From: Pelagophyceae sp. CCMP2097
Taxonomy: Eukaryota; Sar; Pelagophyceae
Direction of reading: 5' to 3'
Length of the DNA: 50,073 bases
Assembly (NCBI GenBank): GCA_026770575.1
Contig: MU657530.1
Coordinates: forward strand, 1,548-51,620
The notes under the pieces are model-generated. The model was not told the origin of the DNA, did not search any database, and saw nothing but the letters and a program-made list of their open reading frames with translations. Shown in pieces: positions 13,301-20,672 of the stretch. The translations under genes and the position numbers were made by a program. Within the stretch, counting starts at the first letter, position 1. Every line of letters starts with the position of its first letter.

Positions 13301-15916
13301 GGACCCTGCCAGAGGAACCTCGTCACCGGGCCACGGGGCGGTGCCACAAGGACCTGCCACAGGGGACCTTTTCAGAGTTGTTTGCCTCTTCAGAGGGTCC
13401 GAGTTGCGGGGTCTTTGTTAGAGGGACTGTCATCGGGACTTTGTCGTCGGGACTTTGTCGTCGGGACCTTGTCGTCGGGACTTTGTTGCGGGGACTTTGT
13501 CGCGGGGACCTTGTTGCGGGGACTTTGTCGCAGGGACCTTGTCGCGGGGACCTTGTCGCGGGGACCTTGTTGCGGGGCCACAGAACTTTGCCATAGGGAC
13601 CTTGCCGCGGGACCTCCTCACCTTGTCACGGGATCCTTGCCACCGGGTTCTTGCCACAAAGTTCGTGTCTCAGGGACCTTGCCGCGGGGACCTTGCCGCG
13701 GAAAACTCGTCGCAGGGACTGACCTCTCCGGGGCCTTGACAGTCCTGGGCGGCTCGTTGACGAGCCTCTACAGTCCTATGCGGACCTGCGCAGTCCGAGA
13801 CGGTCCCTCGACGGTCCTCCGAGACGGACCCTCGACGGTTCGACTTTTTGAGACGGTCCTCCGAGGCGGCCCTCTTGTCCTTCCACGGGCGGTCCTCCCG
13901 GGGCCTCGACGGACCCTAGACCGCCCTCTTTCATATGAAACGGCCCCCGAATGGACCGGTCCTCGTTTTGTGACTGTTGCCTCATCGGACCCTCTTCCAC
14001 GGGGCCTCGAGTCGGTTCTTGTACGGCCCTCGTCTTTCCACGTCCTCCATACGGACCCTCGACGGTCCCTGAACGGTCCTTGGACCACGCACGAGTCGTC
14101 GGCACTCGCCTCGAGGGCTCGTTTGGAGGTTTGAAGACGAGGCTCTGCCCGGGCATCCTAAAAGGGGGTAAATATCCCAACAAGGGATTAAAAAGATTTT
14201 AATTGGGTCTTATAAATACCTTAGTTTGAAGACGAGGCTCTCAAGGCGGTATCTGCTCGCGCGCTAGGTCTGAGTTGCGTCGAGAAAGGCGGGACCACGT
14301 CGACGGCGCGTTCGCGTCGGCGACGTCGAGCGCGGTGGCCGACCTCAAGCGCGAACTCGAGCTCGTTCAGGCACAAAACGACGCTCTGAGATCCGACGCC
14401 GTCGACGCCGGCGCCACGCAGCGCCTCGCCAGGAGCGCCGGGCAAGGCCCGCGCAGAGCCACGCCTGTAGCGGGCCCCATGCCGGGCGCGGGGCGCGCGC
14501 TGAACGGTTCGGGCCGCACGCTCAGCGAAGCGGCCGACGACGACGCCTCGACGCAGCTTGAGTCGACGAAATTGCAACGGCGCTGCGACGGCCTGGAGAA
14601 GAAGCTGGTGAAGAAGGAAGTCGATTTGGCGGACGCGCGCGCCAAGGAGAAGAACGCGCGCGACTTGCTGGACAAGGCGCGCCTCCGCAACGAATCCGCG
14701 AGCGCGAGCAAGGGTGACGGGCCGCGTCGGGTGGGGAAATTCACCGGAACCGCCGCAGCGAGTCAAGGCGCCGTCGCGGGGGAAACCAGAGGCGCTGCCG
14801 AATACGCAGTCGTGGGGGGCACCGTTGTGACTCCGCCGGGAGAAAGTCGGGCCGAAGACTCATCAAAGTCGCCTTGGGACCGCCATGGCCACCTAGGCAA
14901 GGAGCGCGAGCTCGAGGACCTCGCGACGACGCTACAGAGGGCGCTGCACAGGTCGAATCTGGAGAACGAACGTTGGAGGCAGCGTCTGATCCGTTGGGGC
15001 GATCCAAAATCCGTTGGGGCGATCCAAAACGTGCCGACGTCGGCGTGGGTGGGCATCGAGGCGAGATGCACTTCGGGGAGAGAGGACCATCGTTGCTACT
15101 GCGACAGAGGGCCTCGTCAACTCGATGCGGCCGTCGACTCGCCGTGTAGACTCGCCGTGTAGGTTTGCGAAGCGGTCCAACCGAGTCTGCCAAGATGCAC
15201 GAGACGCAGCAGCTCTCTGCGGCGCGGCGCAAGGTCGACGAGTTGACGGAGCAGCTGCAGGCGGCCCAGCTCCGCGGCGCAACAAAGGCGGCGTGGGCCG
15301 GCGACGCTGCTCCAACGGACAAAGTTGGGACCCGCGTCGGTGAAAAAATGCAATCTCCAAACGCCACAAGAGTCAGAGGCTCCATCGGCGCGCGGACGAG
15401 CGGCGTGGCTGTTTTGCGCGCGCGCTTTTGGCACGGCGGCGCGCACCGCCCTGCGTCGGCCGTCGAAGCGTCGTCGCCGCAGAGCCTTTCAAACCGCCAT
15501 CGCCTTAGGTCAAGGCGTTGCAGCGCGACCTCCTTTTGCGCGACAAAGAGGTCGCCGCGCTGCGGCGCGCGAGGGACGACGCTTGTTCTGAAAAGGACGC
15601 CCTCGCGGAGGAGCTCGACGCGCAGAGCAGGCGCATGGCTCAACTCGAAAGGGCTGTTGGGCGCCCGGGCGCACGCGGCGACGCGCGCGGCGACCACGCC
15701 GTGGCACGAGGCGACCACGCTGTTGGGGCGCTGCAGCACGAGGTCGCTGACCTGCGGAGCGAACTCGTGGCGACGCGGCGCGACGCTTCTCGCTTCGCTG
15801 ACGCCGCGGCGGAGAATACGCACTTGCGCAGTCAGCTCGCCACGTTTTCCGACCTCGCCTCGGGCCGCGGCCACGCGCAGTCCCGTAGAGACGCGTACTA
15901 CGGCCGCACGTCGTAG
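1345..15916 (+). CDS. CEP290: CEP290 orthologue, ciliary transition-zone coiled-coil protein, multi-exon
   Basis: CEP290 is a long coiled-coil protein that links the axoneme to the membrane at the base of cilia and gates protein entry. Successive exons match human CEP290 in the same order from N- to C-terminal half, so the assignment does not rest on coiled-coil composition. Exons: 1345-1620, 1683-1725, 1791-1884, 2085-2226, 2286-3225, 3831-3982, 4064-4361, 6454-about 7526, 8107-about 8730, about 8943-9598, 9839-about 10641, 11213-11261, 11357-11454, 11846-11888, 12029-12088, 12157-12351, 12472-about 12535, 12643-about 12835, 14268-14983, 15163-15323, 15509-15916 (stop TAG). The first eight and several later junctions keep phase exactly. 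The ATG at 1345 opens MAEDPSYEELYEENLELL. The protein is probably near 2000 residues, shorter than human (about 2480). Introns at 4362-6453 and 12.8-14.3 kb are minisatellite-filled. The exon 9/10 and 17/18 borders are unresolved. Confidence 0.88.
2286..3225 (+). CDS. CEP290: CEP290 exon 5, N-terminal coiled coil
   Basis: Long heptad-rich exon ending in LDDLEEERLRLLKRLRD and KGVRFVG. It aligns with the human CEP290 stretch reading EIESLEEERLDLKKKIRQ followed by a GLT motif that is completed by the next exon. Upstream, VLLRDRERQIEK corresponds to human IKIRDREIEIL. The start follows an acceptor GATAG at 2281-2285. The end falls after a lone G, and the intron then begins with GC rather than GT. 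A GT donor four bases earlier, paired with a later AG, would also keep frame but would delete the conserved GLT. Confidence 0.85.
3240..3570 (+). repeat. Intronic 10-11-bp minisatellite, CGACGGTCC family
   Basis: Degenerate tandem units of 10-11 bases built on CGACGGTCC, TACGGCCCC and GGAGACGGC, between CEP290 exons 5 and 6. Units vary by substitution and single-base length changes, so no unit is exact over long runs. The pyrimidine-ended form (GGTCC) lies on the mRNA-sense strand. Confidence 0.8.
3831..4361 (+). CDS. CEP290: CEP290 exons 6 and 7
   Basis: Exon 6 (3831-3982) opens with LTQQQLEQVRNFAARL, matching human CEP290 GLTTEDLNLTENI. It ends at AAG before a GTCAGT donor. Exon 7 (4064-4361) follows acceptor CGCAG and ends at a GTACAG donor in phase 1, which rejoins 6454 to give an arginine codon. 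The joined sequence RNGAELAARLDDAR then aligns with human RNEELRQELRES. This split-codon agreement supports both edges of the 2.1-kb intron. Confidence 0.85.
4480..5290 (+). repeat. Intronic minisatellites, GCAAGGCC / CTTGCACGG family
   Basis: First half of the 2.1-kb CEP290 intron. Irregular units contain CCCTCGCAAGG, CTTGCACGGCC and CTCGAAAAGG. At about 5036-5210 a unit of roughly 53 bases (CTCTTTCACGGGGAAGG with CTCACAAAGTCT and a CTTGCAAGGACGTC segment) repeats three times with small changes. The same vocabulary occurs in the kinase gene at 37.9-39.2 kb on the opposite strand, keeping the same orientation to the mRNA. Confidence 0.8.
5283..5346 (+). repeat. Two-copy 30-bp direct repeat
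   Basis: GGTTCCTGAAAAGTGACCAT followed by GCCGAGATGG occurs twice back to back inside the CEP290 intron. It marks the change from the CTTGCACGG family to more complex intronic sequence. Confidence 0.85.
5980..6340 (+). repeat. Intronic minisatellite, GGAGACGG family
   Basis: Tandem GGAGACGG-based units in the 3' part of the CEP290 intron. They include at least four exact 12-base units GGAGACGGTTTT near 6045-6100, then looser 10-15-base units with CTCGGAGACGGCC. Variants of the same word recur in minus-sense orientation at 16.6 and 43.0-43.5 kb. Confidence 0.85.
6454..7526 (+). CDS. CEP290: CEP290 exon 8, central coiled coil
   Basis: Large exon. After a low-complexity linker it reads RGLKLPDEAWAGELRDAH, aligning with human CEP290 KGIDLPDGIAPSSAS. 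It then gives MNEMLLRRRYAIAEE, aligning with VNEKSLIRQYTTLVE, and RILYLELWKQGASSRV, aligning with AIFKIAALQKVVDNSV. These three anchors in fixed order and spacing are the strongest single proof of orthology. The acceptor is TTTAG at 6449-6453. The donor after ATG at 7526 (GTCGCA) is preferred because it keeps phase with the exon at 8107; a second GT about 15 bases later is also in phase. Confidence 0.88.
7660..8060 (+). repeat. Intronic 10-11-bp minisatellite, CGACGGTCC family
   Basis: Intron between CEP290 exons 8 and 9. Preceded near 7640-7695 by two imperfect copies of a GGGATGC/ATGCCAC word, then degenerate units TCGACGGTCC, GATGCGGCCC and TACATGGTCC with 10-11-base spacing. Pyrimidine-ended units are on the sense strand. 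Confidence 0.8.
8107..8730 (+). CDS. CEP290: CEP290 exon 9
   Basis: Starts after acceptor CACGTAG with VHSKQAEDSAKVARVRAEAE. SRLEVEVAIFKEAAG aligns with human CEP290 ELKVEVSKLREISD, and DDRHIGKLQRELLAVKA with DEKSLIAKLHQHNVSLQL. The 3' edge is uncertain: a GTGAAAG donor at 8728 and a later GTTGAA are both plausible, and neither gives a perfect phase with the next acceptor I could choose. Confidence 0.75.
8943..9598 (+). CDS. CEP290: CEP290 exon 10
   Basis: Begins near RYEALRGALRRKEAT, aligned with human KMEAYNLRLEQKLDEKEQAL. It ends with GQAAKRILVLSEEVKSVK and EKRELVS, matching human GAQKVINWHMKIEELRL and LNRELVK almost position for position. The donor TC|GTCAAA leaves phase 2 and joins the exon at 9839, whose first base completes a serine codon. 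Confidence 0.8.
9640..9775 (+). repeat. Intronic minisatellite, CGACGG family
   Basis: Short run of ATCGACGGACAG, CTCGACGGCCCC and GTTCGACCGCCCC units between CEP290 exons 10 and 11, in the same sense orientation as the other CEP290 introns. Confidence 0.65.
9839..10641 (+). CDS. CEP290: CEP290 exon 11
   Basis: After acceptor GGATAG. Its 3' half, QAIATQTIASLKALVAEKNR and AVADRAEIERLTEK, aligns with the human CEP290 segment LKIAHQTIANMQARLNQKEE and following. The end is either the strong GTGAGC donor at 10642 (phase 1) or a GC donor four bases earlier that would keep phase with the exon at 11213. A small exon between 10.65 and 11.2 kb cannot be excluded. Confidence 0.78.
11100..11185 (+). repeat. 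Three-copy repeat of GCTTTTGTAAACCGCC
   Basis: Three imperfect units of about 17 bases (ACGCTTTTGTAACCG, ACGCTCTTGTAAACCGCC, GCTTTTGTAAACCGCC) in the CEP290 intron before exon 12. No coding potential. Confidence 0.75.
11213..11454 (+). CDS. CEP290: CEP290 exons 12 and 13 (micro-exons)
   Basis: Exon 12 (11213-11261) encodes SELREQRHLNGDLERQ and exon 13 (11357-11454) IAAARAVSERAELRCAEF and onward. Joined, they align with human CEP290 KKVSQDLERQREITELKVKE. Exon 12 ends in phase 0 at CAG|GTGCGC. Exon 13 ends in phase 2 at TC|GTTTTG, inside a tandem repeat, and joins the exon at 11846. The exon 13 acceptor (TTAG|A) is one of the few not followed by G. Confidence 0.7.
11455..11525 (+). repeat. 15-bp tandem repeat starting at a splice donor
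   Basis: GTTTTGAAAACTTAC is repeated four times exactly, plus 11 bases of a fifth unit, starting at the first base of the intron after CEP290 exon 13. Each unit therefore offers an identical GTTTTG 5' splice site. Confidence 0.9.
12157..12351 (+). CDS. CEP290: CEP290 exon 16
   Basis: Exactly 65 codons between CACTAG and GTCCGT. HDKEAKLRGFREALIKLKNE aligns with human CEP290 ALKEKQQKALSRALLELRAE, and the tail LRESVQALKAQLK with LNENLLKLKEALK, with no gap between. Two micro-exons lie upstream: 11846-11888 (SDLVALAAQLHAAE) and 12029-12088 (ERRLRLVEDKSGRQEVRRLQ), both in phase. Confidence 0.82.
12643..12835 (+). CDS. CEP290: CEP290 exon 18
   Basis: RMAQARAERDKLKGQHARL continues the coiled coil, aligned with human LQKKQKAYNKILREKEEIDQ. 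The acceptor is ATGAG|G at 12641. The open frame ends at TGA 12838-12840, so the donor must lie shortly before; I could not fix it. A short exon 17 from 12472 (AVRNESKASRTEIESA) lies between this and exon 16. Confidence 0.65.
13190..13740 (+). repeat. Intronic 15-bp minisatellite, GGGACCTTGTCGCGG
   Basis: In the 1.4-kb CEP290 intron between exons 18 and 19. Units of 15 bases, GGGAC(T/C)TTGT(C/T)G(T/C)(C/G)G, run head to tail, most regular at 13430-13580. The reverse complement of this family forms the 39.3-40.4 kb array in the minus-strand kinase gene, so the mRNA-sense version is the same in both. Confidence 0.9.
13760..14110 (+). repeat. Intronic 10-11-bp minisatellite, CGACGGTCC family
   Basis: Follows the 15-bp array in the same CEP290 intron. 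Units such as GAGACGGTCCT, CTCGACGGTTC and CCTCGACGGACC, sense-oriented like the copies at 3.3, 7.8 and 18.6 kb. Confidence 0.8.
14268..14983 (+). CDS. CEP290: CEP290 exon 19
   Basis: Begins SELRRERRDHVDGAFASATS after GCGCTAG. RRCDGLEKKLVKKEVDLADA aligns with human CEP290 AKIEGIRNKLKEKEGEVFTL, and KERELEDLATTLQRALHRSN with the later KELEELKKRNLDLEN region. A glycine/alanine-rich insert separates the blocks. The donor C|GTCTGA leaves one base that completes an arginine codon with the next exon. The following intron has a 20-base direct duplication (ATCCGTTGGGGCGATCCAAA) and a doubled acceptor (CTCGCCGTGTAG twice). Confidence 0.8.
15163..15916 (+). CDS. CEP290: CEP290 last two exons and stop
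   Basis: Exon 20 (15163-15323) contains MHETQQLSAARRKVDELTEQ. Exon 21 (15509-15916) starts after CCTTAG with VKALQRDLLLRDKEVAAL and runs to TAG at 15914-15916. Both are heptad-rich. A (D/A)ARGDHAV repeat occurs twice in exon 21. Human CEP290 also ends in weakly conserved coiled coil, so this is assigned by continuity more than by residue identity. Confidence 0.75.
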
Positions 15917-16560
15917 AACTTTTGTGATCTCCCTTAATCTCCCTTAAAGACGCGCCCTTCCGATACGCGCCTGTGTGACGCGGCGTCTCCAGAGTCTGAG
16001 AGCGGCGCAGTGCGATACAAGTTTAGAGATTGTTCTGCGGGTGCTGTCTTTCGGGCTTCGGCCCTTTTGCATTTAGGCTTCGGCTTTCTGGTGGAGCCGT
16101 CGAGGAAGGACTGCAACGGACGGGGCCGTTGCAGGGTCGTATCTAGCAGGGTCGAGTGTCGTGATCTGGGAGTAGTTGCTCGCTTGAAATCCACCCTGGG
16201 TGGGGCCAGCCCCAAAAGGGCACGACCGTCAAACCCGAGTCAAAAGTCACCTTTAAGGCCCGGAGAGTGCCTCGGGGACGCGTCGGCACATGAAGGCGGC
16301 GTCTCCTCGCGGAGATATGGTCCGCCAATCACTTGAGGTCGCGGTTCGGTGGGGTAGCAAGTTGGGGGCGAGGGCGTCAGCGGCTCAGTCGAGCTCATTC
16401 GGGATGTGGATGTACCGCGTTGCGGCCCAGGCACGGCCTGGGTCCGTTCCTCCGTTTGTGCCTTTTTGCCTCCGAGCTCAAGCAGATATCAGGATAGTCT
16501 GCAAGACTTATGAGGGGGGTCTTGTGGAAACAACAGGTTTAGAGCGGGCCCAGGAAGAAT
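15917..16560. other. Intergenic spacer after CEP290
   Basis: No gene recognised. It holds ATCTCCCTTAATCTCCCTTA just after the stop, a GGCTTCGGC-type duplication near 16050-16095, and one copy of the palindrome-cored motif described separately at 16176-16212. It may contain the CEP290 3' UTR. Confidence 0.5.
16176..16212. repeat. Dispersed motif with CCACCCTGGGTGG core, copy 1
   Basis: GCTTGAAATCCACCCTGGGT followed by GGGGCCAGCCCC. The near-identical motif occurs at 32447-32475 (GCTTAAGATCCATCCTGGGT then GGGGC) and 44383-44414 (GCTTAAGATCCACCCTGGGT then GGGGCTGGCCC). The core is a palindrome. The other two copies sit in the conserved 5' flank of the chromatin-type gene family; this one lies 3' of CEP290. 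Confidence 0.8.
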
Positions 16561-16589
16561 ATGTCACCGAGATCCCCGCTACACGCGCT

Positions 16590-17175
16590 AGGCCTTTGGC
16601 GGCTTGACTCCAGACCGCAGAGGGACCGTCTCCAAAACTGTCTCTGGGACCGTCTCCGGGACCGCCAAGGGCCCGCAGAGCACCTTCTCCGGACTGTCTG
16701 CCTGCGCCGGCGACGCCGCACCAGCTTGCACACCGACCTGCGTGCCTGCTCGACGACCCATGCACCGACCTGCACGCCAGCGCCTCAAAAGCCCCACCGA
16801 ATCTCGTCGTTGGAAGGCGGCTCGGAAGCCGACGCCGCGCCGTCGCGCGTGCCGCCGATGAGCGGGTCCGACGACAGGAGGGCAAGCGTCCACTCGTCGT
16901 CTGTGATGCTGTACGGTGTCTTGCTTGTTCTTCTCCTGGAAGAAGCCATGTCGGATCGTCGCCTCACCCGGGTCGAAGACGTAGAAATCCCCGCCGACGA
17001 ACAAAACTGTGCTCTCGTCGAGCATGTCGCCAACACGCACCGGGTGCGCCGCCGGAGGAACGCGCAGCTCGCCGTGGGCCATCGCAAAGGGCGTCTGCCG
17101 CCGATGTCGTGGGTAACCGCCGTGCCAGTCGTCGACCGTAGCTCGGCGTTCGAGGTCGCGCTACGCTGCGCCATT
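16590..17175 (-). CDS. Unidentified gene fragment, minus strand
   Basis: I do not recognise this gene. The minus strand reads RDLERRATVDDWHGGYPRHR directly after a TAG|C acceptor-like site, then GDMLDESTVLFVGGDFYVFD and PGEATIRHGFFQEKNKQD. The likely continuation ITDDEWTLALLSSDPLIGG and SEPPSNDEIRWGF then stop is in another frame, so a short intron or frameshift lies near 16905-16930. Residue composition is far more protein-like than the other frames. The 3' part and the GGAGACGG repeats beyond it (16610-16690) are duplicated at 43.4-43.7 kb. Confidence 0.45.
16607..16770 (-). repeat. Minus-sense GGAGACGG minisatellite plus duplicated CGCCGGCG block
   Basis: Plus-strand CTCTGGGACCGTCTCC units are the reverse complement of the GGAGACGGTCC family, so the sense orientation is minus. 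The adjoining 16690-16770 block (GCGCCGGCGACGCCGCACCA then GCTTGC) is nearly identical to 43530-43610. Confidence 0.75.
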
Positions 17176-17235
17176 GTCTTCCACGACGTCGTCGAAGGAA
17201 AGAGGCGCCGTCTCGACGCGTCGCTTCAGATCCTC

Positions 17236-17561
17236 TGAGCCGCCACGTTAGATCTAATATGAGATTCAACCATCTCATAATAGATGGGCCGAGCCTCTAG
17301 GATAATACAGCCCATATGATCTCATACGCCACCCGGTTCAGACGTCGACAAGCTGCAGGACCCTGCCGGTTGCGGCCGGCCTCCCGCAACCCTGCCCGCA
17401 GGTGAGGGACGGCTCTGCGGGACGGCCCTGCAGGGCTGCTGTGGCCGGCCTGGGGGGCGCAAACGGGAGGCTGAGCCGCCGCGTTAGATCTTATATGAAG
17501 TCCAACAATCTCATCTTGGATAGGCCGAGTCTAATAATCTAACGTCTAACGCGGCAGCTCA
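17236..17561. mobile_element. Small nested terminal-inverted-repeat element (MITE-like)
   Basis: TGAGCCGCCGCGTTAGA at 17472 is answered by its inverse TCTAACGCGGCAGCTCA ending at 17561 (16 of 17 bases), a 90-bp unit. A second left end, TGAGCCGCCACGTTAGA, starts at 17236, and about 65 bases after it (ATATGA, CAACNATCTCAT, GGCCGAG) repeat the inner unit. The whole looks like two related copies, or one element with an internal duplication. AT-richer than its surroundings, no coding capacity. I could not identify a clear target-site duplication. Confidence 0.65.
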
Positions 17562-17679
17562 GCAGATCCTCCGCCGGCCCCGCCGTTCGTCCGGGCGGAC
17601 CCCGCTTCGGCGGCTCCGTGTCGACGAGGTCGCAGAACTCGAGCCGGAGCTCCAACTCGCCTGCCGGTTGCAGCATCGA

Positions 17680-17954
17680 TCCGCCTAAACGGTGACGCCT
17701 CGTCGGATTACACCGAAACTGCCGCCGTTGGCCGCGTCGCAAACGACCGCGCGCCGCGTGTGTACGTCGGAGCCCGTTACACGTCCAACATCGATAGCTT
17801 GGGCTCCCGCTCAATTGTCGTCATCTCCGACCCTCTTCTGCCCGCCCGTGTCGAGCCAGGCATTGACAATGTCTCGGCCACCGACGCGATGATGCCCGCG
17901 ATGGGCCCGCCGCCGCGCCTTTACGCCAAGTCGGGCGGGCGTCGGCAACCGTAA
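17680..17954 (+). CDS. Unidentified ORF fragment
   Basis: Not recognised. The plus strand reads IRLNGDASSDYTETAAVGRV, then APRVYVGARYTSNIDSLGSR and SIVVISDPLLPARVEPGID, ending at TAA 17952-17954. Residue use is balanced and unlike the Arg/Pro-rich shadows, suggesting a real or recently dead exon. No start codon is obvious. It lies just upstream of the 5' breakpoint of copy A (about 18036) and is absent upstream of the corresponding exon in copy B, so it belongs to the host sequence into which copy A was placed. Confidence 0.35.
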
Positions 17955-18172
17955 GTGCGTCGGAACCACGTCGACCTTCGCACCCGGCCGCAAAGGGGCG
18001 CCGATCGCGAAGTCGACTACACGTCGCCGCGTCCGAACGATTTTGAGACAACAAACGAGAGATGCATCCGACCTCGAGAGATTTATCCGACTCGTCGAGA
18101 GGATAAACATTGTGTCGGTCCACGCATCTCTGGCCCCTCTCGACGTTGCCCACAGTCATTTATCGATTCCCG

Positions 18173-18487
18173 CAGCTACGCGACCAAGGCCTTTGAGGAC
18201 GACAACAATCTGGTGGGCATGGGCATCTTCCTCGCCGACAAGGACGGCCGGCTCGACCGGGAGCAGTTCAAGGACAGCTGCGCGTCGTGCTCGACAACTG
18301 CGGCAAGAAGCCCAAGGCGGACGGCACGACAAAAGAGCCGACGCTGCTCTTCTCGCAGCGCTCCGACGGCCTGCGCGAGACCACGGAGGCCTACAGCGGC
18401 TACCTCCGCGACGGCGGCGACCCCTTTGAGCTCCTGCACCGGTCCGCCGCGCGCGCGCCGCGTCTTGCAAAACTCTTCTGCGTGTGA
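18173..18487 (+). pseudogene. Copy A, conserved exon of unknown function, frameshifted
   Basis: Follows TTCCCGCAG, identical to copy B at 46484-46492. Reads YATKAFEDDNNLVGMGIFLA in one frame and then LDNCGKKPKADGTTKEPTLL in another. Copy B has one extra base between these blocks and is open throughout, so copy A has a single-base deletion near 18270-18280. TGA at 18485 ends the block. No known domain recognised. Confidence 0.7.
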
Positions 18488-18489
18488 AC

Positions 18490-18960
18490 AGAGCCACCGC
18501 GCGGCTTTGGGTCGTTTGGGCGACGGAGTTCCAACGGGGCGCGTGCCGCTGCTGCAACTCAGTGGAGGGCCGGAGACGGTCCTACGTTCGGAGGTTCCAA
18601 CGGGGGGCTCGATGGTCCTAGATGGCCCCAAGACGGCCCGTAGACGGTCCGTAGACGGTCCGACGTGGCTCCTCGACGGTCCGATACGGCCCCTCGGCGG
18701 TCTCATACGGTCCCTCTACGGGCAGTCCTCTCGGGACCCTCTACGGTCCTCTACAGTCCTCTACGGTCCTTTTCTGGACCCTCTACGGTCCTCTACAGTC
18801 CTCTACGGTCCTTTTCTGGACCCGAGCCAGTCCCATGCACCCTCCCACGGTCCTAGGTGGACCTCGGCGATCCTACCCGGACCCTCGACGGCCCTCTATG
18901 ACCCCTCAACGGTCCAAGGCGCCCTCTGAATGGTCCGACGTGACTCCTCGACGGTAGATG
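18490..18960 (+). repeat. Intronic 10-11-bp minisatellite, CGACGGTCC family
   Basis: CTCGACGGTCC, GATACGGCCCC, TCTACGGTCCT and similar units. Between 18730 and 18825 a unit of about 49 bases (CTCTACGGTCC repeats ending in TTTTCTGGACC) is tandemly duplicated. Present in copy A between two coding blocks and absent at the matching place in copy B, so the expansion is copy-specific. Confidence 0.8.
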
Positions 18961-19171
18961 GCCCGTAGATGGAGAAACAAAACTCGCCCAAACTCACAGC
19001 CTGGTGCTCGGAACGGAATCCCATGGGCTCTTCTGGGCTCTTCCTGAGCCAATACGTGCTCACGGGATCCCATATGGACGCCCATGCGGCGGCTCTGCGT
19101 GCGAACGAGAGGCTCGGAAATATTTCGTTGGAAAGGGACGGTGCGCGACGCCCCACTGGCACAGTCCTCAC

Positions 19172-19310
19172 TCTAGGACTACGCCGCCACGGGCAACAAG
19201 CCGAGCTGGTGGCGCCAGAAGTATGCTGGCTCGCTGCCGCAGGACTGGCCGGGGCCTGGGTCGGCGATTTATGCTTGGAAAACCCGAACCGTCGCTACAG
19301 ACCGCGTCGT
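19172..19310 (+). pseudogene. Copy A, NKPSWWRQK exon
   Basis: DYAATGNKPSWWRQKYAGSL follows acceptor CTCTAG. Copy B has the equivalent DDAIMGNKPSWWRQKFAGSL after ACGTTAG at 46865. It precedes the SET domain in both copies. The tryptophan-rich motif may be a pre-SET or chromatin-binding segment, but I cannot name it. Confidence 0.6.
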
Positions 19311-19429
19311 GGGCGGAGTCAAGAAGCGAGTGGGCACCGGGAAAGGTCCGGAATCGTGGCCGCCGTACGCGAGAGGAGGTGGGGTGACTATGAAGCGCCG
19401 TCGACCGACATTGCCACCCTCGGCCGGTG

Positions 19430-20103
19430 CTGAGCGTCGACAAGGCCAGGAAGGGCGCGGGCTTCGGCCTGAAGACGACGGCCACCATGTCGCTGGGCGA
19501 TGCCGTCGTCGAGTATCTGTCTTCATCCTCGAACGTTTTGCCACAAATGACTTTTCCTGCCGTAGGACGCTCGAGTGGCGCGCGCTCCGTGTCTAACGAC
19601 TCCTTCCTTGGAAACCTACGATGCCATGGTGCTTCCTGTTCAACCTGCTGATCACTCTGTATAGGTTCGAGATCGACGGCGTGCAGCGCGTCTTCCTGGT
19701 CGCGACGAAGGACATCCCGAGCGGCGCCTGGCTCACGCTGAACTACGCCCAAGAGCCCATGTGCCTGACGACGTTCGAGGGATCTTTCCCGCCGTGCTTC
19801 TGCGGCCGCCGAGACTGCACCGGCTTCATCGGCGCCACGGTCCGGCAGAATGCGTGGAAGGTGGCGGACCTCGCGCAGCGCGTCGAAGCTGAACAGCGCA
19901 AGGAGGCCAAGAATAAGCGGCACAAGGCGGCGAAGAAGCTGGAGGCCGCGCCGCCGGACGCCATGCTGCTTGCCGACGCGCAGCCCGACGACGCACAGCC
20001 GATTCTCTGCGGGCGGTCCGACGACGCGGCGAGGTCAGCTGACCGTTTTGAAAAGTTTGACGGAACCTTCGTCGTCGCGACCCCGATGAGATATTGCATG
20101 TAG
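19430..20103 (+). pseudogene. Copy A SET domain with core deleted
   Basis: SET domains transfer methyl groups from S-adenosylmethionine to lysine. The first half, KGAGFGLKTTATMSLGDAVV then EYL, stops abruptly and continues in intron sequence that copy B has only after 47355. About 170 bp coding the middle of the domain (substrate tyrosine region and the RFxNN-C pseudoknot motif) are missing, with CTG at both edges. The second half is intact after CTGTATAG at 19665: IPSGAWLTLNYA with the catalytic tyrosine, then post-SET CFCGRRDCTGFIG. The 3' splice donor has also changed (TAGATC for CAGGTC). Not a functional methyltransferase. Confidence 0.8.
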
Positions 20104-20376
20104 ATCGTCGCCGCCGCTGGCCTCGCTGGTGCTGACCGACGTCGAGACGCGAGATGCGCAGTCGTGAGTTGAACTCCGTCGTCTGCGCGTGGTCCCTTCT
20201 TCACAATGTACACCACAGGTTGGAACAGCGCGTCGACGCGCCGGCAGCGCGACCGGCCCGATCCGCCGCGCGACCCGAGCCGCGCGACGCAGCGTCGAAG
20301 AAGAGGCGCCTTTGAAAAAGGGCCCTCGAGAATGTTCGACGACTGACGACGGCCCGAACGACGGGAATTTCTAGGT

Positions 20377-20608
20377 CGCGCGACGAGGCGCAGCCAAGCC
20401 TGGCGCTGGCGCTCGTCGACGACCAGCCCGACGACGCCGACGCTGAGCCGCTGCGGCAAGAGAGGCGCTCGCGGGCCTCGCAAGACGGGCGGAAGAAGCG
20501 GCAAGGGGGGACGTCGAGCAGCTCGGGAGGCGACCCGCAGCGACCTGAGCGCGACGCGACGCCAGCGCTGGAGGCAACCGCGGTCGTCGCGCCGCAGGCC
20601 CCGACGGT
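20377..20608 (+). pseudogene. Copy A, charged linker exon
   Basis: SRDEAQPSLALALVDDQPDD and following Arg/Glu/Gln-rich low-complexity sequence to VVAPQAPT before a GTGCGT donor. It matches copy B 48212-48455. It links the SET region to the PUB-like block and is probably disordered. Confidence 0.6.
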
Positions 20609-20672
20609 GCGTCAAATCATTCCGTACATTGTTGGTCGAACGCGCCTCCAAAGCTCAAAATTGAAATAGGTC

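Noticed and set aside
13382..14134. RRDLVAGTLSRGPC repeat protein
   Set aside because: Same 15-bp minisatellite in a CEP290 intron. It has a superficial pentapeptide-repeat look but no biological support.
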